This document shows positions 17,290 through 26,367 of a stretch of DNA of 64,000 nucleotides, piece after piece. A program made the translations under genes and the position numbers. Position 1 is the first letter of the stretch; the number at the start of each line of letters is the position of its first letter. The notes below the pieces were generated by a model. It had not been told where the DNA came from, did no database searches, and saw nothing but the letters and a program-made list of their open reading frames with translations. This stretch comes from UBA4781 sp963556045 (GTDB lineage: Bacteria > Chloroflexota > Anaerolineae > Anaerolineales > Anaerolineaceae), in contig CAUVYA020000002.1 of assembly GCA_963556045.3 (NCBI GenBank), positions 806,001 to 870,000 on the forward strand. The letters are read 5' to 3'.

Positions 17290-17706
17290 TTACTTGGCTT
17301 TCTTGGTTCCGTATTTTGAACGACCCTGATTCCGCACCGCTACACCGGTTGTATCCAGGGCGCCGCGAACTACGTGATAACGAACGCCAGGTAGGTCTTT
17401 CACACGACCACCGCGTACCATTACAACAGAGTGTTCCTGAAGTTGATGACCTTCACCGGGAATATAAGCGGTTACCTCGATACCATTTGTCAGGCGAACA
17501 CGAGCGATCTTGCGTAAAGCAGAGTTTGGTTTCTTGGGCGTCATTGTACGAACCACGGTGCAAACTCCTCGCTTTTGAGGGCAGCCTGTATCTTGCTTTG
17601 TTCTTTTTTGTTTAAGGTGGTTCATCGTATAGAGTAAAGCAGGTGCTTTGCTCTTAGATTTTTTCTGTTTTCGACCTTTTCGAATCAGTTGGTTAATTGT
17701 TGGCAC
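17290..17706 (-). CDS. rpsL: 30S ribosomal protein S12
   Basis: S12 sits at the decoding centre; it is the streptomycin target. The core TPKKPNSALRKIARVRLTNG and the later PGVRYHVVRG are diagnostic. At 138 residues it has the insertion between the N-terminal arm and CPQKRGVC that is also seen in Firmicutes. The start is a GTG at 17704-17706 with GGAGG nine bases upstream; an in-frame extension to 17748 has no support. It is the first gene after a strong promoter. Confidence 0.96.
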   Translation of the reverse strand: MPTINQLIRKGRKQKKSKSKAPALLYTMNHLKQKRTKQDTGCPQKRGVCTVVRTMTPKKPNSALRKIARVRLTNGIEVTAYIPGEGHQLQEHSVVMVRGGRVKDLPGVRYHVVRGALDTTGVAVRNQGRSKYGTKKAK

Positions 17707-17754
17707 TTTTCTAAGCCTCCGATAATTATTCGTTCTTGATAAAACCAAAGTGCG

Positions 17755-17783
17755 AGTATATCACACCGTAAATACAGCGTCAA
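17755..17783 (-). promoter_or_regulatory. Promoter of the rpsL (str-S10-spc) operon
   Basis: On the minus strand TTGACG (17778-17783) and TATACT (17755-17760) are 17 bases apart. The -35 box lies only 9 bases after the rpoB stop codon, so there is no room for an rpoB terminator upstream of it. Predicted start of RNA is near 17748, about 40 bases before the rpsL start. Confidence 0.75.
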
Positions 17784-17791
17784 TGCAGTGA

Positions 17792-20700
17792 TTAGAGTAG
17801 ATTGTCGAAATTTTTACCCAAACCCATCAATCCAGTGGGTAATTTCGGTGGTTTTATCTTTTCTTCGTCCTTTCCAAATTTAATCACATCTCCCGAATCC
17901 AATTCAGCTTCCACAGCCAGACCCAGACTCTGCAACTCTTTCACTAAGACTCTGAATCCTGCTGGTAAACTGGGTTCTTCAATGGATTCACCTTTCACGA
18001 TCGCCTCATACGAAGAGACACGACCCTGCACATCGTCCGACTTAATTGTCAGCATTTCCTGCAGGGTATAAGCCGCTCCATAGGCTTCCAATGCCCAGAC
18101 TTCCATCTCTCCAAAGCGCTGTCCACCAAACTGTGCTTTACCGCCCAAAGGCTGCTGTGTGACCAGACTGTAAGGTCCGGTGGAGCGGGCATGTACTTTA
18201 TCTTCTACCAGGTGGTGTAATTTCATAATGGTCATCACACCAACTGTAACGGGTTGATCAAAAGCCAATCCGGTGTTTCCATCACGTAAAATCTGTTTTC
18301 CCAGAATCGGCATGGGGTCGTTGTTTTTCTGCATATATTTATAAGCAGCAGCTCGCATGTCTTCATCAGCGATCTTTTCAACATTCTCGCCTTTTTGTTC
18401 CAACCAGATCTTCAGACACACATTGATCGCCAGTTGATCTTTTTCCACATCATGTGGTTTACCAAGCTCGTTGTCATCAAAGGCAAGGATCTTTTCAGGG
18501 TTGTAGCCTTTATCGTGCAGCCACTCTGCAAGCGTTACCCGATGTGCATAGATCGGATCCATCTTTATTTGATAAATATCCAGGTCTTTATTACCCAGCC
18601 ATTGTTCCATATAAAGAAGGCGTACTTCATCATCATCTTCAAGCATTTCAGGAACATAATCCTGATCTTTGATCCATTCCCACGCTTTCTCGCCAATTTC
18701 CTGCCACGCGGTATCTATCATCCAGGCACGAGCCAGTTCGGCTTCGATCTCGAATTCATCTGCACCATCAAAAACGGGGGTAATGGCACGGAAGCCAAGA
18801 CGTAAGGCAGCCCAACCCAGGTGAGTTTCCAGCACCTGACCAATATTCATACGACCAGGAACACCCAGAGGGTTCAAAATAATATCAACGGGTTGACCAT
18901 TTTCAAGGAAAGGCATGTCTTCGACAGCTACAACTTTAGAAACCACACCCTTATTTCCATGCCGTCCTGCCATTTTATCGCCAGCAGTGAGTTTACGAAG
19001 CTGCGCAACCGAAACACGCACCATCTTATCTACACCAGCAGGTAAGTCACTGTTCTCTTTACGTGTAAATACTTTTACTTCCACAATCTTGCCACGTTCT
19101 CCATGCGGCATGCGCAGGGAAGTATCTTTCACATCACGCGATTTTTCACCAAAGATAGCGCGCAGTAAGCGCTCTTCAGGGGTAAGCTCTTTTTCACCCT
19201 TCGGAGTGATCTTCCCAACCAAAATATCTCCAGGACCAACTTCGGCGCCAACACGGATGATGCCATTTTCATCAAGATCCTTGATCGCATCATCACCAAT
19301 ATTGGGGATGTCTCTGGTGATTTCTTCAGGTCCTAATTTCGTATCTCGGGCTTCAACCTCAAATTTCTCGATGTGAATGGACGTGAATTTATCATCCTGA
19401 ACCATGCGTTCTGAGATAAGGATAGCATCTTCATAGTTGCCTCCTTCCCAGGAGACAAAAGCTACCACTGCATTCTGTCCAAGTGCTAACTCACCTTCAA
19501 CAGTAGAGGAAGAATCCGCCAGAATATCTCCACTTTGAACATGCTGTCCTTTCACAACCAACGGACGCTGATCAATACAGGTGCTCTGGTTAGAGCGCTG
19601 GTATTTTTTCAATTGGTAAGTATGATTGCGGCTTTCAGTGCGCACCACAACTTTTTCGCCGGTCACCGATACAACGTCGCCCGCTTCGTGAGCGATCATC
19701 ACCTGCCCGGAATCTTTGGCAGCATACAGTTCCATTCCGGTTGAAACGCGCGGTAGATCTGGTCGTAATAAAGGCACTGCCTGCGCCTGCATGTTTGAAC
19801 CCATCAGAGCGCGGTTCGCATCATCATGTTCCAGGAAAGGGATCAATGCCGCACTGATACCTACGATCTGGTTCGGAGCTACATCCATAAATTGGATTCG
19901 CTCCGGAGAAGAGAAGATAAAATCAGAATGATAACGGCAGGAAATCCGTTCTTCCTCGAATTCATTATATTCATTTAATGGAGTATTTGCCTGAGCGATG
20001 ATGAACTTATCTTCCACATCTGCTGGCAGGTATTCAATCTCATCAGAAACAAACTTTTTCACCGGGATCTTTCCCAATTTCTTCGCATTTTTCTTTAGAA
20101 AGTCAAGATGCTCTTCTTTAACGCGCGTCCCTTTGCGCAGGAAAATTTCTTCGTTCTTAGGATCACGAACTGAATCCGCTACCTCTTTGGCAAGCATTCG
20201 TTCATCATCAGCATCCAGTTCACTTATCACTTTGCGATATGGAGTCTCGATGAAGCCATACTGGTTCACAGTACCATAAGAAGCCAAACGACCGATCAAC
20301 CCAATATTTGGACCTTCGGGTGTTTCGATCGGGCAGATTCTTCCATAGTGAGAATGGTGAACATCGCGAACATCAAATCCCGCACGTTCTCTGCGCAGCC
20401 CACCCGGACCAAGCGCCGAAAGCGTACGTTTGTGTCGCAGTTCTGCCAGAGGATTGGTTTGGTCCATGAATTGGGAAAGCTGGCTGGAACCGAAAAATTC
20501 TCGCAACGCAGCCACCAGTGGTCGAATATTGATGAGATTCTTGGGGTCTACTTTATCCTGTTCGCGAATGGACATTCTTTCTTTGATAACACGTTCCATG
20601 CGGCGCATGCCAATTCGCAGTTTGTTCTGAATCAACTCGCCCACGGTTTTAACTCGGCGATTGCCCAGATGATCAATGTCATCTTTGTCTTCCATCTCAT

Positions 20701-21715
20701 TATTGATCATGATCATACGACGGATGAGATAAACGATATCCCATTTGGTGATGGTGCGATGATTGACAGAAACGTATTGTTTGATTCCTAATTTTTGATT
20801 TAACTTATAACGACCGACATTTTCAAGATCATAATGTCGCTGATCGAAAAGTTGTTCTTCCAAAAATTCTTTTGCATTGTCAATGGTGGCAGGATCGCCG
20901 GGGCGCATCCGTCGGAAGAATTCCAACAGAGCTTGTTCGGCAACCGTCTTGTTACTTGATAGGTCCCATTCAGGTTCTTGATGGAATGTGGTAGAGATGA
21001 ACATGCGGTCTGGGTCAGTGTCAATGTCACCGAACAGTGAGACCAGCTCTTCATCCGTACCATATTTCAAAGGAGAATTATCCAATTTATCATCCACCGT
21101 AGCAAGAGCACGCAGGAAAATTGTGATCGGTACTGTGCGCTTTCGGTTGAATTTTAGGATGATGTAATCATTCTTACGTGTTTCAAATTCCATCCAGGCG
21201 CCGCGATCAGGGATCAATTTCGCCGTGGCAAGTCGTTTTCCGGTTGCACGGTTGATCGGCGCATCAAAATACACACCTGGAGAACGTATGAGCTGTGAAA
21301 CCACCACGCGCTCAGTCCCATTAATAATAAAGGTGCCTTTATCCGTCATCATGGGGAATTCACCCAGATAAATATCTTCAACCATCGGTTCACTGATCTC
21401 AGGACCGGCTAATAATACTTTTACATATAATGGGCTGGAAAAGGTCAGATCTTTTTCGACACATTCTTCAATAGAATTCTTTGGTTCTTCGAACCAATAC
21501 TTCAGCCCCCATTGTTTACTTTCGTCGGATTTTCCAGGGAAGTGCAGTTGCACGCCCCCGTTGTATGACTCGATGGGAGAGATCTCGTCAAAAAGATCTG
21601 CAAGTCCCTCTTCGAGCAACCTGTCAAACGAATCCTTTTGAACCTGGATTAAATTTGGTATATCAAGGACTTTCGGAATTCGTGAATAATTCTTTACAGG
21701 CATTTCAAGACCCAT
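17792..21715 (-). CDS. rpoB: DNA-directed RNA polymerase subunit beta
   Basis: Catalytic-core subunit of RNA polymerase, 1307 residues. The rifampicin region reads QLSQFMDQTNPLAELRHKR followed by TLSALGPGGL, the sensitive-type sequence with His and Ser at the two main resistance positions. GDKMAGRHGNKGVVSK and the C-terminal ARSTGPYSLVTQQPLGGKAQ are intact. Between VFDGADEFEIEAEL and GKQILRDGNTG (about residues 985-1138) there is a long acidic insertion. The first ATG (MGLEMPVK) is preceded by AGGAG. rpoC does not follow; rpsL does. Confidence 0.97.
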   Translation of the reverse strand: MGLEMPVKNYSRIPKVLDIPNLIQVQKDSFDRLLEEGLADLFDEISPIESYNGGVQLHFPGKSDESKQWGLKYWFEEPKNSIEECVEKDLTFSSPLYVKVLLAGPEISEPMVEDIYLGEFPMMTDKGTFIINGTERVVVSQLIRSPGVYFDAPINRATGKRLATAKLIPDRGAWMEFETRKNDYIILKFNRKRTVPITIFLRALATVDDKLDNSPLKYGTDEELVSLFGDIDTDPDRMFISTTFHQEPEWDLSSNKTVAEQALLEFFRRMRPGDPATIDNAKEFLEEQLFDQRHYDLENVGRYKLNQKLGIKQYVSVNHRTITKWDIVYLIRRMIMINNEMEDKDDIDHLGNRRVKTVGELIQNKLRIGMRRMERVIKERMSIREQDKVDPKNLINIRPLVAALREFFGSSQLSQFMDQTNPLAELRHKRTLSALGPGGLRRERAGFDVRDVHHSHYGRICPIETPEGPNIGLIGRLASYGTVNQYGFIETPYRKVISELDADDERMLAKEVADSVRDPKNEEIFLRKGTRVKEEHLDFLKKNAKKLGKIPVKKFVSDEIEYLPADVEDKFIIAQANTPLNEYNEFEEERISCRYHSDFIFSSPERIQFMDVAPNQIVGISAALIPFLEHDDANRALMGSNMQAQAVPLLRPDLPRVSTGMELYAAKDSGQVMIAHEAGDVVSVTGEKVVVRTESRNHTYQLKKYQRSNQSTCIDQRPLVVKGQHVQSGDILADSSSTVEGELALGQNAVVAFVSWEGGNYEDAILISERMVQDDKFTSIHIEKFEVEARDTKLGPEEITRDIPNIGDDAIKDLDENGIIRVGAEVGPGDILVGKITPKGEKELTPEERLLRAIFGEKSRDVKDTSLRMPHGERGKIVEVKVFTRKENSDLPAGVDKMVRVSVAQLRKLTAGDKMAGRHGNKGVVSKVVAVEDMPFLENGQPVDIILNPLGVPGRMNIGQVLETHLGWAALRLGFRAITPVFDGADEFEIEAELARAWMIDTAWQEIGEKAWEWIKDQDYVPEMLEDDDEVRLLYMEQWLGNKDLDIYQIKMDPIYAHRVTLAEWLHDKGYNPEKILAFDDNELGKPHDVEKDQLAINVCLKIWLEQKGENVEKIADEDMRAAAYKYMQKNNDPMPILGKQILRDGNTGLAFDQPVTVGVMTIMKLHHLVEDKVHARSTGPYSLVTQQPLGGKAQFGGQRFGEMEVWALEAYGAAYTLQEMLTIKSDDVQGRVSSYEAIVKGESIEEPSLPAGFRVLVKELQSLGLAVEAELDSGDVIKFGKDEEKIKPPKLPTGLMGLGKNFDNLL

Positions 21716-21778
21716 TTAGCTCTCCTGCTGGTTAATCTGATTAAATACACAACAAAACCATACCAATGGCAAACCCAT

Positions 21779-21807
21779 ATTTTATCAATTCCTACGGCAT
21801 TGGTCAA
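21779..21807 (-). promoter_or_regulatory. Promoter of rpoB
   Basis: On the minus strand TTGACC (21802-21807) and TAAAAT (21779-21784) are 17 bases apart, about 64 bases before the rpoB ATG. No rplK-rplA-rplJ-rplL genes precede rpoB; the upstream gene points the other way. Confidence 0.75.
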
Positions 21808-21824
21808 GCAAATTATTGAGCAAT

Positions 21825-21832
21825 GTTAGAAT
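21825..21832 (+). promoter_or_regulatory. Weak candidate extended -10 promoter for the glycosyltransferase/NHL gene
   Basis: TGTTAGAAT (21824-21832) fits an extended -10 element, TGnTAGAAT, on the plus strand, about 100 bases before the chosen start. No clear -35 box is seen. It is divergent from the rpoB promoter. Confidence 0.3.
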
Positions 21833-21933
21833 AAATTGCATTTTCTCTCCCAATTTTACCCCCTTATATGGCAGAAATTCTTCCAAAAATCATAATATTA
21901 GTTAGAATAAAGAAAAAATATATGAGGGATGCT

Positions 21934-24900
21934 ATGGAAAACTTCTTCCACCGTGGAGAAAAGAGCGGTAAGACCGAAATCGGAAAATTAACGTGGTATT
22001 CGATATTGATCATCGTCATCATTCTGGCAGCCATCCTTACACGCTTTATCAACCTCGGCGACCGCGTGATGAGCCATGACGAGGTTAACCATGTTGTTCC
22101 CTCGTTTGATTTTTATACTGGCGTCGGGTACCAGCATAACCCCGTTTCTCATGGTCCGCTGCAGTTCCATCTGATCGCATTCTCCTATTTCTTATTCGGT
22201 GATAGTGATTTTACATCGCGCATCCCGCATGCGCTTGCCAGTGTGGCTACTATTATTTTCGTCTTATTTGCATTTCGTAAATATTTTGGAAAGAGCGGCG
22301 CCACCATTAGCTCTATTCTAATTCTCATCTCCCCTTTTCTGATGTTCTATGGAAGATATGCTCGTAACGAAGCATTGGTCGTACTGTTCCTTGTGATCAT
22401 ACTCTATGCTATTATGCGTTATTTTAAAAAACGAGATACGCATTCTTTATTGATCTTAAGTGTTGTACTCTCGCTCTACTTCACCTCCAAAGAAACCGCG
22501 TATATACATACCGCAATTTTCATGATCTTCTTTTTCTTTAAAATGCTGGCGGAGATCTTTTCTGCAAAATTGATCCAACGCAAACCTCTGCTGATGAATT
22601 TCATGCTCATCTTTATAATTTTTGCTGCCCTGGGTGCTTCCGTCTACCTCTTCCGCAATACAGACCTCACCAGCATTGACAGCAATGCATTAACGATTCA
22701 GGGTGATGTTTCCATTACCTTTCAAGGACGTCTGTACTATACACTCAGTAATCTCAAGGTTTTGCTGCTCGGTATCATCCCACTGCTGATCGGGATCGTT
22801 GCTGTTGTGATGATCCGGAAATATCTACGCTGGGATCTGTTATCCGCATCACCATCATTTAATATTCTGATCTTGCTGGTTATTCTGGTTCTCCCTCTGC
22901 TGGCTGCATTCCCCGTCCGTTTGTGTGGTGTTGATCCTACTCTATACACAAGCGCCACCAGTAATGTACTTGATCTGATCTACATCCTCTATCTGGGGAC
23001 CATCACGATCATCCTTTCCCGTTTATGGAATCCAAAGCACTGGTGGAAATTCCTGGTGATTTTTTACACCATTTTTTTCCTTCTCTACACCACATTCCTT
23101 ACAAATATGCAGGGGTCGTTAAGCGGCATTGTCGGTTCTTTGGGTTACTGGCTGAACCAGCAGGAAGTCAATCGCGGCAACCAGCCGCTTTATTACTACG
23201 CGCTTCTTCAAATGCCATTCTATGAGTTCCTGCCCATAGCAGGCTCCTTGCTGGCAGTGGTTATTTCCATCGCGAAAAAGAAATCGGCAGCCAAATCCAC
23301 CGATCAAGCTCTTGAGGAGCAACCCGAATCAACAGAAGTCGGTGAAAATAAGCCTGTCATTCATTCATTCTCGATCTCGAATCTGCTTCTTTTCCTGGGG
23401 ATCAGCAGCCTGATCGCATTCACCATCGCCGGTGAAAAAATGCCCTGGCTGACTGCGCAGATTACCCTGCCCTTCTTACTGCTGGCAGGAAAAGGGTTGG
23501 GGACGTATATTGATTCGATTAACTGGAAAGACCGCACTGTGCGCGACCATATTCTTTCTCTCGTTCTAAGCCTCTGTATCTTATTGGTCACCTTTTTCAT
23601 TCTTGGTTCCTTATTGGGGAATGAGCCTCCTTTTCAGGGGAAAACACAAACACAACTCCAGACAACCTACGGCTTCCTTTTCAAATGTGTCATGCTGGCT
23701 GGATTGATAGTGGTCTACCGTTTTTCTCACAAACAGCAAACGAAATCCATGCGGACAAAATATTTCGTTCTATCCTTTTTCGTCATTCTTGGAATATTGA
23801 CCGGACAATCTGCTCTGAGAGCTTCTTTTGTAAACTATGATTATCCCAAAGAGTATCTTGTCTATGCGCATGCAGCGCCCGGACCCAAAGAGATCCTGGC
23901 ACAGGTGGAAGAGATATCTCAGCGCACCACCGGCGGTCTCGATATCCGTGTGGCATACGATAACCATGCCCTGTATCCGTTCTGGTGGTATTTCCGTAAT
24001 TACCCAAACCGTATCGCCTACCTGGAAAATCCCACCCGCAGTCTCGCAGATGTGCCCATCATCCTCGCCGGACAGGAGAATTACGGCAGTGTGGAACCGA
24101 TCATCCGCAATAATTACTACACTTTCGAATACTACCGTTTGTGGTGGCCCAATCAGGATTATTACAATCTCACAGGAGAGCGTATTGTCAATGCGCTTAC
24201 TTCGGCAGACATGCGCCAGGCTCTTATGGATATCTGGCTTAAACGCGATTACAGTCAATATGCACAAACAAACAACAATGCATATTTAACGCTCTCATCA
24301 TGGCTGCCTTCCGAGAAAATGCGCATGTATATCCGAAAAGATATTGCCGATCAAATGTGGGAATTTGTTTCAGAAGAAAAACTAACACAAACACCCAGCG
24401 CAGACGAATGGGATGCTATCACCACTGTTCTCTATCCTGATCAATTTCTGGGCGGCGATGGTGTATTGAACGAGCCACGCGGAATTGATATTGCCGCTGA
24501 TGGCAGTATCTATGTTGCTGACTCAAAAAACAACCAGATTAAACGCTTCTCTACAGGCGGCACTCTTCTGGATGCATGGGGCAGCTTTGGGAGTACTACT
24601 GACCAGAGCGCGGCAGGTGGTACCTTTTACGAACCATGGGATGTAGCCACCGCACCCGATGGCAGTGTCTATGTAACCGATACCTGGAACCACCGTATCC
24701 AGAAATTTACAGCTGATGGTACCTTCCTTCGCAGTTGGGGCTTTTTTGCACAGGGCAGCAGTGAGCTGGGATACTGGGGTCCAAGAAGTGTTACGGTGGA
24801 TGAGGAAGGCAACGTCTATTTCAGCGATACAGGCAACAAACGCATTGTGGTTTTCGATGAGGACGGAAATTATGTGGCGCAATTTGGCAGCGCTGGTACA

Positions 24901-25311
24901 GATTATGGTCAATTCAATGAACCCGTAGGAATAGCACTGGATTCTTCCAAAAATCTCTATATCGCTGATACCTGGAACCGGCGTGTACAGGTTCTTAGTC
25001 CTGACCTGGATTTGAACACATCAACCACACTATTGAGCTGGGATGTGGAAGGCTGGTATGGGGAATCGATTGAAAATAAACCTTTCATTGCCGTCAACGC
25101 AGAAGGTAAAGTTTTCGTCAGCGACCCGGAAGGCGCATTGATCCTCGAATACTCCCCCTCAGGAGAATTGCTCCATGTATGGGATCTGCGCGGGGTTCAG
25201 GATGATCAGATCAATATGCCGGTTGATATTGAATTCGATGATGAAGGTACCATGTGGGTGAGCGATGCTGCCAGCAATATGATCTATGGTTATATACTGC
25301 CTGTAGATTAA
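21934..25311 (+). CDS. Agl23-type membrane glycosyltransferase fused to an NHL beta-propeller
   Basis: A 1125-residue membrane protein. The first ~650 residues have about ten or more hydrophobic segments and the HDEVNH motif near the first external loop, typical of the TIGR03663/Agl23 proteins related to ArnT/PMT lipid-linked sugar transferases. A soluble linker of about 180 residues follows. From about residue 835 there are roughly six NHL repeats with the pattern GSVYVTDTWNHRIQKF, forming a predicted extracytoplasmic propeller. I chose ATG 21934 because GAGGG lies five bases upstream; ATG 21868 is possible but has no ribosome site. A role in cell-surface glycosylation is inference. Its stop overlaps that of the convergent gene by four bases. 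Confidence 0.8.
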   Translation: MENFFHRGEKSGKTEIGKLTWYSILIIVIILAAILTRFINLGDRVMSHDEVNHVVPSFDFYTGVGYQHNPVSHGPLQFHLIAFSYFLFGDSDFTSRIPHALASVATIIFVLFAFRKYFGKSGATISSILILISPFLMFYGRYARNEALVVLFLVIILYAIMRYFKKRDTHSLLILSVVLSLYFTSKETAYIHTAIFMIFFFFKMLAEIFSAKLIQRKPLLMNFMLIFIIFAALGASVYLFRNTDLTSIDSNALTIQGDVSITFQGRLYYTLSNLKVLLLGIIPLLIGIVAVVMIRKYLRWDLLSASPSFNILILLVILVLPLLAAFPVRLCGVDPTLYTSATSNVLDLIYILYLGTITIILSRLWNPKHWWKFLVIFYTIFFLLYTTFLTNMQGSLSGIVGSLGYWLNQQEVNRGNQPLYYYALLQMPFYEFLPIAGSLLAVVISIAKKKSAAKSTDQALEEQPESTEVGENKPVIHSFSISNLLLFLGISSLIAFTIAGEKMPWLTAQITLPFLLLAGKGLGTYIDSINWKDRTVRDHILSLVLSLCILLVTFFILGSLLGNEPPFQGKTQTQLQTTYGFLFKCVMLAGLIVVYRFSHKQQTKSMRTKYFVLSFFVILGILTGQSALRASFVNYDYPKEYLVYAHAAPGPKEILAQVEEISQRTTGGLDIRVAYDNHALYPFWWYFRNYPNRIAYLENPTRSLADVPIILAGQENYGSVEPIIRNNYYTFEYYRLWWPNQDYYNLTGERIVNALTSADMRQALMDIWLKRDYSQYAQTNNNAYLTLSSWLPSEKMRMYIRKDIADQMWEFVSEEKLTQTPSADEWDAITTVLYPDQFLGGDGVLNEPRGIDIAADGSIYVADSKNNQIKRFSTGGTLLDAWGSFGSTTDQSAAGGTFYEPWDVATAPDGSVYVTDTWNHRIQKFTADGTFLRSWGFFAQGSSELGYWGPRSVTVDEEGNVYFSDTGNKRIVVFDEDGNYVAQFGSAGTDYGQFNEPVGIALDSSKNLYIADTWNRRVQVLSPDLDLNTSTTLLSWDVEGWYGESIENKPFIAVNAEGKVFVSDPEGALILEYSPSGELLHVWDLRGVQDDQINMPVDIEFDDEGTMWVSDAASNMIYGYILPVD

Positions 25312-26249
25312 ACAAGGGATTTCCGCTGCCACAGCAGAGTATTAAGGCTTGTCAGACCGATATCTGTACACGCCTGCGCACCGATTTCGGCAGGTAAATT
25401 CAGACGTATTTCCAGACCAATACGCCGGTGAGCGAATGGCACCAGTCTGTGAATGCTCTCTTCCATTAAATCTTCGGGGGCAGCGAGCCACAAATTCGTG
25501 TATACCTGATATGGGTACATGTTATAACTTATGAATCCCCGCTTTCCTCGTTTTTCCAGCACCCAGTGCCTGCTGATGGTATTGTGGATGAAATCACGCA
25601 ATGTGGTCATCAAAGATGGTTTCATGGATTCCAGTTCAAAACCAAAAGAACAGGTCAGTTCCCGTGGATACAGCACTTCAAACTGCTTTTTCTGCTCTTC
25701 CCAATCAGATGGTGTACGTCTGCGAATGGAGCTATTGTTCTGTGGTTGAAGAAAAGTCTGCCGTTTCTCCCCCACCCAGGTGGTACGCGTCATGAAGGTC
25801 TTGAAATCAAATTTTTCATAAAGGGAAATAGCAGACTGGTTTTCCTGTTTGACCTGCAGCCATATCTGTTTTACTCCTTGACTTTCAATGTACTGCAGAG
25901 CAGTCTGCGTCAACTTTCTCGCAATCCCCCTGCCACGCTGATCCGGATTCACCGCCACGTTAGAAATGAGATAGATACTCTCTTTTCTCAATTCAATACT
26001 AGACAGGGTGATATTCCCAAGAATCCTCCCTCCCTCTTCGTACACAAAACCTTCTCCTGGAAGTGAGTATTTTTCAGGCTTGCGTTTCGCAATGTCAGAA
26101 AATAAAGCTGTCTGTGAAATACGGCGCAGGTAAGCAATGTACCGTTCTCCATCAGCATCGCGCGCATCAGAAAAACTGTAGTACAGCAGATCTGCCAATC
26201 CGTTGAGATCGGTATGCAAGTTAATGGGGCGAATACAGGGATCAAACAT
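25308..26249 (-). CDS. GNAT-family N-acetyltransferase
   Basis: A 313-residue protein with one clear GNAT core: SNVAVNPDQRGRGIARKLTQ is motif A, which binds acetyl-CoA through R-G-R-G-I-A, followed by IWLQVKQENQSAISLYEKFDF (motif B). The C-terminal half, about residues 165-313, has no motif I recognise and may be a degenerate second GNAT fold. The start is ATG 26249 (MFDPCIRP); a longer frame to 26390 would run over the clpC promoter and start. Substrate unknown. Convergent with the glycosyltransferase, sharing TTAA. Confidence 0.8.
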   Translation of the reverse strand: MFDPCIRPINLHTDLNGLADLLYYSFSDARDADGERYIAYLRRISQTALFSDIAKRKPEKYSLPGEGFVYEEGGRILGNITLSSIELRKESIYLISNVAVNPDQRGRGIARKLTQTALQYIESQGVKQIWLQVKQENQSAISLYEKFDFKTFMTRTTWVGEKRQTFLQPQNNSSIRRRTPSDWEEQKKQFEVLYPRELTCSFGFELESMKPSLMTTLRDFIHNTISRHWVLEKRGKRGFISYNMYPYQVYTNLWLAAPEDLMEESIHRLVPFAHRRIGLEIRLNLPAEIGAQACTDIGLTSLNTLLWQRKSLV

Positions 26250-26333
26250 TATTTTGTTCTTTATTCTATTCCAACACAGCAGGATTTCTAATACAATTTT
26301 TACAGCATAAATGATATGAAATGCACAGGCAAA

Positions 26334-26342
26334 TGTTATAAT
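26334..26342 (+). promoter_or_regulatory. Extended -10 promoter of clpC
   Basis: TGTTATAAT (26334-26342) is an extended -10 element with a perfect TATAAT. No good -35 is seen at 16-18 bases upstream. It is 25 bases before the clpC ATG. No CIRCE or CtsR-like repeat is obvious. Confidence 0.6.
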
Positions 26343-26367
26343 CCCGAATGACATAGGAGACAAGACT

